Source: Corythucha ciliata
Taxonomy: Eukaryota; Arthropoda; Insecta; Hemiptera; Tingidae
Direction of reading: 5' to 3'
DNA length: 64,000 nt
Assembly: GCA_038030265.1 (NCBI GenBank)
Contig: CM075937.1
Location: 24,904,198 to 24,968,197, forward strand
Of the stretch, positions 8,951 through 20,063 are shown piece by piece. A program made the translations under genes and the position numbers. The notes beneath the pieces are model-generated. The model was not told where the DNA came from, made no database searches, and saw nothing but the letters and a program-made list of their open reading frames with translations. How positions within the stretch are numbered: the stretch's first letter is position 1; each line of letters begins with the position of its first letter.

Positions 8951-10776
8951 CAGGGGCGTAGCTAGCCCGTGATCAAGGGAGGGCAGCCAGCTAGGCTCGT
9001 ATCCACAGTGGTGTGGGGGGGGGGGTGCGCGCACGTCTAGAGAAAAAGTTCTCGTTCGCGGATGAAATCTAGAAAAGGACATTTTGCGGCTAAGGCAGAG
9101 GAAAAACACCCATTCACCGCTAAAATTGAGAAATAGCGCTGGTTCACGTTAAACTTGAGAAATAAATCTCGTTATTCGCGGTTGAAGTTGAGAAAACACG
9201 CCAATTTGCGATTTCGCGATGCAAAGTGCGGGGAGGGATTAAAAAAATGCGCTAATTCACGGTTTATAGAACTCTTTTCACAGCTAAAATTGATAAAACA
9301 AATTGCTCGTTCAATGTTGAATTGAGAAAAATCACTCATTTGCGGCTGGAATTGAGGAAAAGCGCCAATTCACGGCTAAAATTGAGAAATGGAGCTCATT
9401 CACGCAGGTAAAATTGATAGAAGTCGCCAGTTCGAGGTTTCTCAAACATCGGTAAACCTTGCGAGAAAAAGCTAATTGACCGTTTTTATACACATACATG
9501 GCAAGTTTGCGGGTGAAATTGAGAAAGAGCGTGACTTAGCGCATACATTTTTGAAAAAAAGTGCTTATTCACGGCTAAAATTACGGAAAATTGTTCGTTA
9601 GCCCTTGAAATTGAGGGGTCAAAATTGATGAAATTCGCTCTCACGCGGATTATGTGAACCTTTTCACTGCTAAAATTTGAAGGGAGAAAAAATTGCTCGA
9701 GGCAATTAGGAAAAAGCACTAATTTGCGACTAGAATTCAGGGAAAACGAATTGGCGAAATTGTCACCGTTTGTTGTTGATTGGTGGAATTCTCGTGGCTA
9801 AAATTGAGAAATAGCATTCATCCACATGTTAAATTGAGGAAAAACTGTATTTTTTTGCGGTTGAAACTGTCGCAGTTAGGCGATGCCCGGTGCTGGCCGT
9901 AATTGAAATAGTATATAAAAAATGCGTTATTTCACGTTGTTTTCAGACGTTTTCACGGCTAAAATGAAGAAAATGGGCTAGTTCTAGTTAGAATTGAGAA
10001 AAAGCACTCAGTTTCAGCTAAAATTAAGGAAAACGTCAATTCGAGGCTAAAAACAGTACTCATTCACAATTAAAATCGGAGGAAAAAAACTGGATCCACG
10101 CCTGTGGGCCAGCTTCACTGGCAAAAATATCAGATGCACCACTGCCTTTTTGCAGGCTTATAACAGGATCTGGAGGTTAGAATCGCGTCAATTGGCGGTC
10201 ATCGGAGACTAAATTTGCACAGAAACGGCCACTATCCGTCAAAAAATTAATATCTGCTGGAAAACTGTCGTTTCCTGTCCCGTGTCCTATTTCGGATTTT
10301 ATGTCGAAAACCTGAAACTTCTCCCCCCCCCCCGGAAAGTGATACTTTTGGAGCTAAACTTTGAATCTTAGACCTGAGGCAGTAAAAAGAGCTGGTATTT
10401 CCTCTCCCACCACAAGTCTGAATAGCACAGCGGGGTAAACACGCTTTGAGCTAGCCAAAAACACACGAAAATAGCGCGTCGAACCTGCGAAAATGGGATT
10501 TTAGTGTGAAAAATCGGTTTCCAAGTTAAGGCGACCCTCGAAATCGGTTTGTCAGCCACAAACATCGGCAAATTTTTGATTTTTGGTGAAACTGATAAGC
10601 GAAAATGTGTTGTTTTTTTTAGTGAGAAAAATCTGCAAAATTGGTTTTATGGAGAGGAATACAAGAAAGCCAGATCAGGGATTTTTAGGGGGGTGGGCAG
10701 CTTCCCCAAGAAATCTGCGCTTTTGATTCTAGGGGAGGGCATCTGCCCACCCCTGCCCCCGCTGGCTACGCCCGTG
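8951..10776. mobile_element. non-autonomous hAT-like element with 8-bp TSD
   Basis: The terminal repeats CAGGGGCGTAGCTAGC (8951-8966) and GCTGGCTACGCCCGTG (10761-10776) are inverted matches at 14 of 16 positions. They are bordered by a perfect 8-bp direct repeat GAACAGAG (8943-8950 and 10777-10784), the hAT hallmark. The left copy of the surrounding duplication shows the uninterrupted site near 5840, confirming the insertion. No transposase: the interior is a degenerate short-period array. Another poly-G/C-rich block abuts each end. Confidence 0.88.
9060..10095. repeat. degenerate ~30-40 bp tandem array inside the hAT-like element
   Basis: More than two dozen loosely spaced repeats of a unit like GCTAAAATTGAGAAA followed by A-rich AGCG, then AATTCGCGG or ATTCACGG. 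Units drift strongly in length and sequence and no longer reading frame survives. The array fills most of the element. Confidence 0.8.
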
Positions 10777-10784
10777 GAACAGAG

Positions 10785-11262
10785 CGAAAAGTTTCGCCGA
10801 ATTGGGAAAGAACGGACAGGACGTTGTAACGAGCGCAATTAGCGAGAACTAGAATGGGGAAATGTATGTAGGGAAAAGCGCGGTCGACTAGTGAACGAAA
10901 ACAATTGCTACTGTTTTGAGTACATGTGTTATCTGTTATCATTATTATTTTTGGACGGAAGCTAAATATAAGGTTACCCCCGACAACACCTAACTCTTCT
11001 TCAATTGCTCGTCCTACTTATTTATAAATGTTTACCTGAATCGCATCAATTGCGGTGTTACTTAAAATTCTCTGGGAGTATGACATCGAATAACAATAAT
11101 TGTTAACGACCAAGCGAATTCATCAATGGGGGGAATTGAGGCTTACGATTAAGATTTTCTATATACTCGTTTCTATAAATCTGGCACCTCCTCGAGAATT
11201 TTTTTATAAATATGTACGTTATCATGCCAACTCCACACGGACAGTACGTTATTCTTCTTTAT
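10785..11262. repeat. inverted duplicate, right copy (interrupted by hAT)
   Basis: Reverse-complement counterpart of 1-457 (see there). It includes the matching GTTATCATGC, GAATTCATCAAT, GAAGAAGAGTTAGGTGTTG (reversed) and GGGAAAAGCGCGGTCGA blocks. It is contiguous with 8915-8950 once the hAT element is removed. Confidence 0.8.
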
Positions 11263-11819
11263 TAACCAAAAAGCTACAGTTATCATTTTTATGGGAAATG
11301 ATTTTTAAACGTTCGATAAAAACTAGTATAAATCATGTGTACTTGTGAAATATCAAATTTTCTATTTTTCAAAAAACATCACCATGGAACAGTTTTAGAA
11401 AATAACTTTATTTAAATATTTTCCAAATATTTACCTAACAAATATTTTTAAGTGAATGTTCTATATTTAAAATAATGTTTCTAAGCCATTTTTACATAAC
11501 CTTTTACTACCTCTGCCGAAAACTACTTTCCACCTGTCTGCGTGGGCTTCGAGAACGTGACTTCAAGCTATACATACACACAACACCAGCAAATTGGAAA
11601 CATTTAACTGGATGCATGATGGACGTTCAGCGTCTATACTTTTCAAACAATTACAAGAAGATCGCCGAAGAAATAAGAAAAAATATGCTCATGAGTATTT
11701 GACAAGGCTAGCAGTCCCCTGGCAATACGACGAAGTTTATACGACGTGAACGGGGCTTTACACTATCGGTATCACTAGTTCCTCTATGACCTTCAGGCAG
11801 CGTCTACCTACAATCGCCA
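11263..11819. other. AT-rich, no gene assigned
   Basis: A 75-codon ORF (11475-11702) has no recognised domain. It may be a decayed upstream part of the piggyBac remnant that follows, but I cannot support this by motif. Confidence 0.35.
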
Positions 11820-12420
11820 ATAAGTAAGGTCCATAAGAGCAACACCTTAAAGTCAAGGTCAGGAATTATTTTAATGTATTGAAAAAGAACCTCGGAGAGA
11901 GTTTTAGGAATGTTTACTTGTCCCACGTTTCCGTAGACGAATCTATGGTCTCCTACTACGGCAGACACGGGGTCAAGCAGCATACAAAAGGCAAGCCCTT
12001 CAAAATTGGTATAAAGCGGTTTGGATTCTGCATGTTGCGGTCGAAAGGCCTCCTGACACACCGCACTTGTAGATAGAGTGTGCGAGTTGTACTTAAGGTC
12101 GGGAAACTGAATCCAATTCACAAGACGCCCAAATAGTCCCTCGCCGGGACAAACCCATCTTCTTATAGAGAACGTTTGTACTCTCGTCGGTATGGGTTTC
12201 GTGAGAGGAGATGCACTACCCAAGCCGTTTAGCCATTTAGGCGGTAAGTAGGGGGCTTTCACTCCAAAATAGATGAAGGAAAAACCAACGAAGAAACAAC
12301 TGTAGGTACTTCGAGTGAGTTTTTCGTCAGTAGACGAGTCCAAAAAGTGGTTGAGCGAATTTGGAAAACTGACGGACACTCACTGATACAGGTTTCTTCA
12401 TTTTTCAAGTTGATTTCATT
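11820..12420 (+). pseudogene. piggyBac transposase fragment, decayed
   Basis: The frame at 11879-12076 reads VYLSHVSVDESMVSYYGRHG and KPFKIGIKRFGF, matching the piggyBac block LSVDESMVPYKGRHSLKQY...KP.K.GFK that contains a catalytic Asp. After a stop, shifted frames continue with VGMGFVRGDALPKPFSHLGG, the family's G..GT.R..R..k segment. Several stops and frameshifts are present, and no N-terminal or Cys-rich C-terminal domain is found. piggyBac transposases cut at TTAA, but no such ends were identified here. Confidence 0.75.
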
Positions 12421-14008
12421 ATTTGGATCTTCTTGTGGGATTCAGGTGATTCGAATAGGAGACTGGCGTAGGCCAGAATGTTTTTAAAGCTATGGTTTGG
12501 AAAGAACTTTCACGAACATAACTCACGTTACAAGATCAAGTGAGACCGTTGCCCGCCCCCGAATTGAGCTGAAATGAGCTTCCCCTTTACCCCTTCTACA
12601 AAAATATCGCTCCGGGAATAATTTTAGAACATAAATTATCACTGTGTAGCGTCTACACGTAACCATAGTGCCCGTAGTAAAAGTATATTTTTGATTTCTT
12701 TAAATATTTTTGGCGGGAGTGAAAAAATCGAACTATCGAAATGAAGCAACACATTCGAGAGTCTATAGTATCCGATATTAATCCAGGTTGTCAACCATGA
12801 GTAAGGTAACTATACAAACGAGTGAGCCCATGCGGCATTTTGGGGTGGATGAAATTGATATCTAGTGGGTAGGAGGGGTGCATGGAAGTGGAAGTACTAT
12901 GGAGTGTCCCACGAGGCTTTTGAGGCGAGCCCAAAATATTCTCTAGAATTTACACCTCAACTAAATTCTATTGGTCGAAAGGCAGTCGCTAAGCAAGCGA
13001 GTCAGCTGGGTTTCCTAGGAAGTTATTTGTAAACAAGAAATTTATGATACTTTTATCTACCCCAATATGGCCGTGAGCTCACCAGACCTGGTAGTATAGG
13101 TTCTCTACCATGAGCTAGCGTTACAAAGTAACGCAAGCGGTAACTAAGGACGCTTCATCACAAATAATGTTATAACGCCTTAGATACCGCGATTGACGGG
13201 TTTTTGACGCTAGCCCATGATTGACTTCCTGAACGAAAAAATATTTTTCATGCATCAAATCCATGCATGAATGAAATGAATAATAAAAATTTAAAAAAAT
13301 GCATAAAAATTGAACAAAACGTTCATTCTCACACTCTGTTTACACTACATAGTATGGTGCCATGCCATCTTTTTTTTTTTTTGGAGAAGGGCTATTGTTA
13401 CCTAAAAATCTGAATCACCACGAATATGAAAAACAAAGTTAAGGATCGAGAACATGGGCAATGAAACAAAAAGCACGCACGCGATGCGAATGCGCGATTT
13501 CAGAGAAAAGTATAACGGTGAATTGGCACATGGACAGAAGGATAGCAACGGTAGTTGCAGCCTGATTGGTGCGTCTGATGATTTTTACATGCATTTCAAA
13601 GTTCTTCATGATAGGATAGATAGTGCGAGGGGAAATGAGGTCTTCGTGTACTTTAAAAATCCGTCATTTTGTAAGTTTAATACGACTAGTTCATGCAAAA
13701 AATCTAGTAAATTTAAACTAGTCTAGGATTTTGTTTTGTTTACCAGTTATATTTTCCTCAAGACTGAACAAGACTGAACTTGTCAAATTTTGCGATTCAT
13801 TTTGTGATTTTTATTATAGTAAATATAATTTTCATTCGTAATTGCATTCCACAAATGGTCTGTAGAGTGTGCATCGACGAATCAAGATGGGGGGGGGGGG
13901 CAGTTTTTTCACTCGATCTACAGTTTTTTAGCAGCCCTCTTACAGTTTTATCGGAGGTCACGTCTGGCAACACTGACCAAGTGTTTGGCGAGCTTTGAAG
14001 GAAGTATA
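12421..14008. other. no firm gene
   Basis: Mixed AT-rich sequence with poly(T) at 13371-13381. A 90-codon ORF at 13454-13726 (MGNETKSTHAMRMRDF...) has no recognised domain. Splice-like signals are not convincing. Confidence 0.4.
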
Positions 14009-14500
14009 ATGCATCGACCAAACAACCGGTTTTCGGACTCTCGTGAGAGATATCGTCGGGACGACCGTCACTTCCGACGTCGGGACGACCGTGACTTCCG
14101 AGGTCGGGATCGAGGAAGAACGTCGACTTCATATTATCGAAGAAGAATTTCGCCATCGTATTACCGCGAAACACCGAGGTACGACGGCGGCCGAACATCT
14201 TATGCTGAGGTCATCAAAAACTCGGTGACTGAAATGATGAGCATCATGACAAACGGGGAGCTGGAAAGCTTGTTGTCCCATTGTCAAAGAGTACGTGTAT
14301 TCTCTGTGTTAATCATATACATTTCTAATTTTCTTGTCAAGTTGTTCAAGTGTCAGACTGTTGCTGCGGTGAAGTCAGTCGACGAGGAAGTTGAAAAGTC
14401 GTCACCTCCTCACACACGGACACGGACAACAACTCGTGATGTAGGGTGCGGTCCTTTACCCTCGTCTCAGGGTTGGAAAACGGTTGTTAGACGACGTTAA
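14009..14500 (+). CDS. Arg/Asp-rich protein, unknown, followed by a histone-type stem-loop
   Basis: ATG at 14009; 163 codons if read through. Residues ~6-55 are an alternating Arg/Asp/Tyr-rich segment (RRDDRHFRRRDDRDFRGRD, YYRRR), like RNA-binding RD/RS proteins. YAEVIKNSVTEMM follows, then a Ser/Thr-rich tail ending GWKTVVRRR. A hydrophobic in-frame piece (about 14291-14350) begins GTACGT and ends TTCAAG and looks like a retained ~60-nt intron; removing it keeps the frame. No family recognised. The GWKTVV-type end is seen in some retroelement ORF1 proteins, which is a weak hint only. The stop is 50 bp before a histone-like stem-loop, an unusual 3' context. Confidence 0.5.
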   Translation: MHRPNNRFSDSRERYRRDDRHFRRRDDRDFRGRDRGRTSTSYYRRRISPSYYRETPRYDGGRTSYAEVIKNSVTEMMSIMTNGELESLLSHCQRVRVFSVLIIYISNFLVKLFKCQTVAAVKSVDEEVEKSSPPHTRTRTTTRDVGCGPLPSSQGWKTVVRRR

Positions 14501-14537
14501 TTTCCGTCCCTCCCTCCCCCGGTCCCTCGGTCCCTGC

Positions 14538-14767
14538 CACTTTTTCAAAGGTTCTTTTCAGAACCACCAAATTCAAGTCCTATTTTTCGAACATTAGGGT
14601 AGTCACGTAACGCTCTAAGTAAATTTTTCAGAGCGTTGATTGCTGATTGCCATGTTCAGTGCTGCGTGTCTATTGACATGCATTGATTAGGGCGTCACGT
14701 GACTATTCTAATGTTCGAAAAATAGGACTTGAATTTAATGGTTCTGAAAAGAACCTTTGAAAAAGTG
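14538..14767. repeat. snapback repeat with ~85-bp arms
   Basis: 14538-14622 pairs with 14683-14767 with few mismatches, leaving a ~60-nt loop. Arms contain CACTTTTTCAAAGG at the tip and AATTCAAGTCC further in. Each arm carries a histone-type stem-loop. It may be a MITE, but no clear target duplication was found. Confidence 0.8.
14550..14565 (+). promoter_or_regulatory. histone mRNA 3' stem-loop-like element
   Basis: GGTTCTTTTCAGAACC fits the replication-dependent histone stem-loop consensus GGYYCUUUUCAGRRCC, with the usual 5' CAAA and 3' ACCA flanks. A mirrored copy lies at 14740-14755 on the minus strand. No histone gene is nearby. Confidence 0.6.
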
Positions 14768-14771
14768 TGAA

Positions 14772-15069
14772 AAAAAATTCGCCTGTAATGTTGCTGTCGG
14801 AGAGCGGTTTGTTGTGTTTCTTTGCCTTATTTTCTACTAGAGCTCTCCAATAATAAAATAATGGAGGATAAACAGATGAGCTATTTAGAGGCATGAAAAG
14901 GACAGAGAATACAGGGATATTACGTTGCGGAAAACGGGATTTCAAATATGCCAACTTTTGTTAAGAAAAAAAAAATATTTCTGAGGGGTTTTAATTTTTT
15001 TATATATTTATTTACGAGGAAGGATTGAAATGCCTCATCGAGAAAAAATATTTTTGGAAAATGTGAAAA
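14772..15069 (+). repeat. dispersed repeat, copy A (pairs with 40645-40962)
   Basis: Direct copy of 40645-40962 with about 90% identity by eye, starting AAAATTCGCCTGTAA and running through GAAAATGTGAAA. Copy A lacks a ~13-bp piece (ATGTTCGTTTTGG) present in copy B. No ORF is conserved between them. Probably an uncharacterised transposon piece. Confidence 0.85.
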
Positions 15070-15259
15070 TGCTTGCGGTTTTCGTTGGAGGTGGCATTGT
15101 TTATCTGGCTCCCACTAAGAATTGTGTTGAGTGTATTAGCTCTAGAAGTAACACAGCAATATAAGACCAGCAACATTAGACGATCGTTTGCATACGTTGA
15201 CCAATTGTTTGGTGGTCTTTGAATAATGGAACTATCGAACAACCGTAGTTGCATGGAAG

Positions 15260-15759
15260 NNNNNNNNNNNNNNNNNNNNNNNNNNNNNNNNNNNNNNNNN
15301 NNNNNNNNNNNNNNNNNNNNNNNNNNNNNNNNNNNNNNNNNNNNNNNNNNNNNNNNNNNNNNNNNNNNNNNNNNNNNNNNNNNNNNNNNNNNNNNNNNNN
15401 NNNNNNNNNNNNNNNNNNNNNNNNNNNNNNNNNNNNNNNNNNNNNNNNNNNNNNNNNNNNNNNNNNNNNNNNNNNNNNNNNNNNNNNNNNNNNNNNNNNN
15501 NNNNNNNNNNNNNNNNNNNNNNNNNNNNNNNNNNNNNNNNNNNNNNNNNNNNNNNNNNNNNNNNNNNNNNNNNNNNNNNNNNNNNNNNNNNNNNNNNNNN
15601 NNNNNNNNNNNNNNNNNNNNNNNNNNNNNNNNNNNNNNNNNNNNNNNNNNNNNNNNNNNNNNNNNNNNNNNNNNNNNNNNNNNNNNNNNNNNNNNNNNNN
15701 NNNNNNNNNNNNNNNNNNNNNNNNNNNNNNNNNNNNNNNNNNNNNNNNNNNNNNNNNNN
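15260..15759. other. assembly gap (500 N)
   Basis: 500 consecutive N. A G-homopolymer follows on the right (15771-15785), a likely cause of the break. Confidence 1.
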
Positions 15760-16993
15760 GTTCATCCACCAAGGGGGGGGGGGGGTTTCATTATTGCACA
15801 AATCAATTTCTTTCTCCCTAAGTGATGTACCAACACTATTTCGAGCAAAATCGTTCTTGATGGCTCCCCACACCAACTCAATCGGATTTAAGTCGGGGTG
15901 ATAAGGAGGGAGACGCAGAGGTATGTGACCAAATGATCGGATCAAGTCATCCACCACGAAGGATTTCTCAATGGTAACGCTTCTCACGAGTTCGAGAAGT
16001 TCTGCTTTCGTTGATGTTTCGCAGAATTCGATGCCATGCTGGGAAAGCTATTCGACAATCACACGCTTGTTCAATTCGGCTTTTCATTTCTTTCGAGGCA
16101 ATGATAACTCGCGTTGTTCATGACTATGACACTGCCTGCCGGCACGTTGGGTAGGAAGCACGTACTGAGCCATTTCGAGAAATTCTCAACATTCATGGAC
16201 GTGTGATAGTCCCCTGAAGTACTTGAGGATTTGAAAATCAGGAGACCGTCTCTAACGAAGCCTTGCTCCCCACCTCCATGAACAACAATATGTCGATTGC
16301 CCTTGCCTGAAATATAAAATCACGAGAAACTATTTTCATGCTAAAGAAATGAAGAATCATCAGCTCACCTATTTTATGAGTAGCCCCCAATTCGTCCTCC
16401 GACTGCCAACAGGATGTAACGTTGTGGGCCTCTTGTACGTACGTTTCATCCAGGAAGACAATATTCTTGTTGGCCTCTCGATGTTTTTTTATCTCCCTCA
16501 GGTAGGAGACCCTACGGGCTGCAATTTCTGGCCGCTCAATTAGAATTTTACGATTGGATTGACACTTCTTCCATGTAGGCGCTGCCGAATGTACTCCTTA
16601 CCGCAGTCTACAACGCCTTGCTCTAGTAACTCCTTATGGAGAAGCCTAATTGACGGGCACTGCTTTTTAACAGCATAAAACTGCGAACTTTAAAACGAAT
16701 GGCACTGTCAGTAAAAGAATCGAACTCGACTCGGTTCTTATGTGGAATGTTCTTCCTCGTAGGTGTGGTGTTAGTGACCGACTCGTACTCGAGCCCTCTG
16801 AGGTCGATCGTTCAGCTTCCTTCACGATGCGGAAAACAGAAGACCGGGAAACACCGGTCGCCTCAGCCACCAAACTGTTGATGTCGGGCTTAGGCTCTTC
16901 CTCTACCTTCTGCCGGGTAAAATACTGAAAAACTGAAAAAACGATTTGCCTTGCTTGGCTTCCTAAAGTTCTTCTTTTCGGTCTTTCACTCAT
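15760..16993 (-). pseudogene. Tc1/mariner (IS630-type) transposase, decayed
   Basis: Minus-strand pieces in order. From the ATG at 16993 (MSERPKRRTLGSQARQ), an N-terminal HTH region (VAEATGVSRSSVFRIVKEAE). Then, in a shifted frame near 16570-16370, ILIERPEIAARRVSYLREIK and NIVFLDETYV with the first catalytic Asp. Then, near 15985-15820, LRLPPYHPDLNPIELVWGAI, the segment with the second Asp and the third acidic residue. At least three frameshifts or stops separate them. The 3' end runs into the assembly gap. Such enzymes insert at TA; no TIR could be fixed. Function lost. Confidence 0.8.
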
Positions 16994-17159
16994 TTCTGAA
17001 ATCAAATACAACATCTTGTCTCTCAAAGTATTAAAATCATTAATTATCTCATGTCTACTTACTTTAATCACGACAAAAAAACCGTTGAGGCAAAAAAAAC
17101 ACTCATATCACTGATAGAAATATCGGACAATATCGATTGCACGAAAAACTGGTGGGGGG

Positions 17160-18584
17160 TTAAGTACATACTAATCGGCACTAGTAGCGCTACCGTCGAT
17201 TTCTTTAGTCTTTGGCCGAGCTATAAGTTCATCGATAATAAAAGGTTCATTGTAATCAAGGGTGTTATTTGTCGAAAAATTCAGAGGCGAGTTATTTTCT
17301 ATTTCGCGTTTGAGGGTCTGAAAGTGAGACGAATAGTTGGTGGTAGCACATTGTTCAGAGTAATGTTTTGAGAAGCACTCCGCGATCTTTCCCGGGTCAA
17401 CTACTTTGCTACCATCACTTGTACAGATGAATGGGGGTACGGTGTTAATGGGTTTACCTTTAAGACATCTTATCCTAGTCCAGACCTCGCGCGCAGAGAC
17501 GGAGGTAGAAATTTGGGAAAGGTACTCGTTCCAAGATCGCTTTTTGGCGTCTTGTTTGGCACGACGTTCTTGGGCTCGTAACTTTTTGAACGCTATCAAA
17601 TGCTCCAGGGAGTAAGTTCTTTTTAGTCGGTTGAGTGCAGATTTTTTTTGTTTATTGATTGCATGAATTTCACGATTCCACCAGGGCACCGAGGGCCGGT
17701 TAGGAGGATGTCGTGATTTTTTTAATACAGCTAAGAGCAGCTTCGTGGAGAGCGTTAGTGCATGCAATTACATCTTGGCAGGAGTTATTAGTTAGTGGGG
17801 GAAAATTTATGGAGGAGTTGAATACGCCCCAGTCGACATTCGGTAGCTTCCATTTCGGTGGCGACTGAGAGATATTGTAAGAGGAACGGAGTTGAATTAA
17901 TATGGGAAAGTGATCCGAGTGTCGTAGGTCTTCAGTAACCTGTCATGAAAAGAAGGTTACCAAAGAAGGGGAGGTGAGGCTAACGTCTATGGAACTGAAA
18001 TTTCCCGAGCTGGCTATGAAGTGAGTAGGAGTGCCATCGTTCAATGGGACAAGGGGTATCCCCTCAATAATCGAATGGAAATCGTTTCCTCGAGGAGACG
18101 TGTGTCGAGAACCCCAGGCTGGGTGGTGGACGTTGATATCGGCAAGTAGAAGTATGGGCCTGGGCAAGGAACGAAGCAGGTTCGCAACCTCCTCGTTCGC
18201 CCAATTAGTATCTGGGAGGTAAAGAGAGCAGAGAGTGATTTTGAAAGGAAAGTTAATTGTGGCGGCTACTGCTTGAAGATTAGTTTGCAAAATTATAGGT
18301 TTGGGGGCGAAAAAACTTTTTATGTAGAGTGCCACTCCTCCATGACGCCGTCGAGCGCCAGGATTACGTGGTTCTTTGTGAAATAAAGTGTAGTTTGGGA
18401 TTGTATACGGTTGATTTTGGGCAAAATGTGTTTCTTGGATGGCTATAGACAGGGGGTCGTTTGACTTTACAAGGTCCCGGAGTTCATCAACATGAGCAAA
18501 AAGCCCTCGAATGTTCCATTGTATGATATTATGGTTTGCCGAACAGTCGATTGTATTATGAGGGGATTGTGGGTTTATATTCAT
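17160..18584 (-). pseudogene. LINE ORF2, endonuclease part (APE type), truncated
   Basis: From ATG 18584: NIIQWNIRGLFAHVDELRD (N of the APE active site), the catalytic Glu in IAIQETHFA, LADINVHHPAWGS and SSIDVSLTS. The frame breaks at about 17943 and resumes at 17767-17171 with the linker (VPWWNREIHAINKQKK, GKIAECFSKHYS). The terminal SDH-type motif lies in the shifted frame (RHSDHFPIL). It nicks target DNA in active elements. The RT domain is absent from the window. Confidence 0.8.
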
Positions 18585-20063
18585 AATTCTTTGTGTTTTG
18601 TGTCGGAGTGCTTACGTGGCTTGCCCTTTGGCCAGCCTTTTTTCTTTTTTTTTTTTTGCTTTGGGTATCTTTATCCGTCCAGTAGGTTTTGTCGGAGTCG
18701 CCGCTTAGTTCGCCGGACTCGGGGTCGTACTCCATTGAGGAGCACGGATCATGAGTCCCACGAAGACCCGTAGTTGTTGTTGAGGGGGAGGGTTGAGTGC
18801 GAAGGGGTTTAGTTGCAGGATTGAGACTGCTGGTAGTCTTACGGAAAGGTGATTGACGGGGGGTGTCAGATTGTTGTGGGGGTGGCATTGGAGTGGGGAG
18901 GGATGTTTGGGGTCTTGGGGTTAGGGATTTTAATTTTGAGGAGTATGTGATGTCTGGTCTGACGGTGGATGGATTGGAAGCCATTGCGCGAGCTTCTCGC
19001 CATGAAACCTTTTGGGTCACCTGTAGGCGACGTACTTCTTTTTCTTTTAGGAATACGGGGCATTGACGGTTAGTAGATTTATGTGATCCTCCGCAGTTCA
19101 CGCAGGAGGGGGAAGCGGAGCATTCGTTTTCATGTGGGTCTGCGCCGCAGGTGCATTTGGCTGCAGTTCGGCAGCGGGCTGCGGTGTGGCCAAATCGTTG
19201 GCAGTGAGAACAACGCATCGGGTCGGGTATGTACGGGCGGACCTTAAGCTTGTAAAAGGCTCCATTTATGGACGAGGGGAGTTCAGCGAGGTAAAAAGTG
19301 AGTACGAAGAGACCTGTACTTTCTCGTTCATCACTGCCCGGGACTCGGCGGGTAATGCGGCGGATTTTAATAACTTTTTCTTCAGCTAAGCCGTTAAGGA
19401 TAGTTTCGTCCGTGGAATTAATAAAATCTCGACAGAATATTACTCCTTCCACTGTGTTGAGGCGGATATTGGGGCTGGCTTTTACTGGGATCTCACCTAA
19501 GGTAGTGAGGTTTTCGACCTTTTTTGCTTGATGAGGATCATTTACTTGAATACTTAGCCGGCCATTGTACATTTTCGAAACAGATTTCAGATTTCCAAGT
19601 GCTGCGCGTAGGTTTTTGTGAAGGGCAAAAGGGCATGTCTTGGTAAAGTTGACATCACCTGTGGGTTCTACTACCCAAAATCTCGAAAATGATTCGGCTG
19701 AGTTTGGTAAGACTGGTGGTTGCCATTGAGTGCGCGTGGGGCGCTGGTAATTTGAGGAAGACGATTTTACTGTAGGTGGGTCGATTTCGAGGTCCATGAG
19801 ATTGGCAGGTTGGGTAGTAGATGAGTTAGTTTCAGTAGCGCGTTTCCCGGGGGTAGGTTTTCAGCTGTTTCACTACTTAGAGATCGTTTATTTAACGGAG
19901 TGGTCGCTGCTGGAGCCTTGTCCAAAGCAGGAAGTTGGGGTGCGTTGACGGGGTTGTTTGTTTGGTCTGTGGAAGTTGGTGTCGGTTTCGCTTGCGGGTC
20001 GGGAGTACCCGCGGGGGGAGAAGTTTTGGGACCTGATCCAAGTTTTCTTGTGCTTGAATTCAT
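18556..20063 (-). pseudogene. LINE ORF1 (gag-like, CCHC zinc knuckles)
   Basis: Begins at ATG 20063 (MNSSTRKLGSG..., Pro/Thr-rich). A one-base slip near a C-run at about 19848 moves the frame to the long ORF 19797-18556. In this ORF, residues ~45-180 carry the Jockey gag fold region and about 190-250 carry three zinc knuckles (CSHCQRFGHTAARC, CTCGADPHENEC, CVNCGGSHKSTNRQC). A Pro/Ser/Thr-rich, partly Lys-rich tail follows. The protein binds LINE RNA as a nucleoprotein. ORF2 starts inside its end (28 bp overlap), a typical Jockey layout. Apart from the slip the frame is open. Confidence 0.8.

Noticed and set aside
9000..10600. CRISPR-like or satellite array reading of the degenerate repeats
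   Set aside because: Repeats are too irregular, no fixed spacer length, and they lie inside a transposon in a eukaryotic genome.
15226..15987. Long ORFs across the N run on both strands
   Set aside because: They are open only because N codons are not stops; only the 15763-15987 minus part has real protein similarity.
17051..17371. Plus-strand 106-codon ORF
   Set aside because: Antisense to the LINE ORF2 linker and crosses the boundary with the Tc1/mariner remnant.
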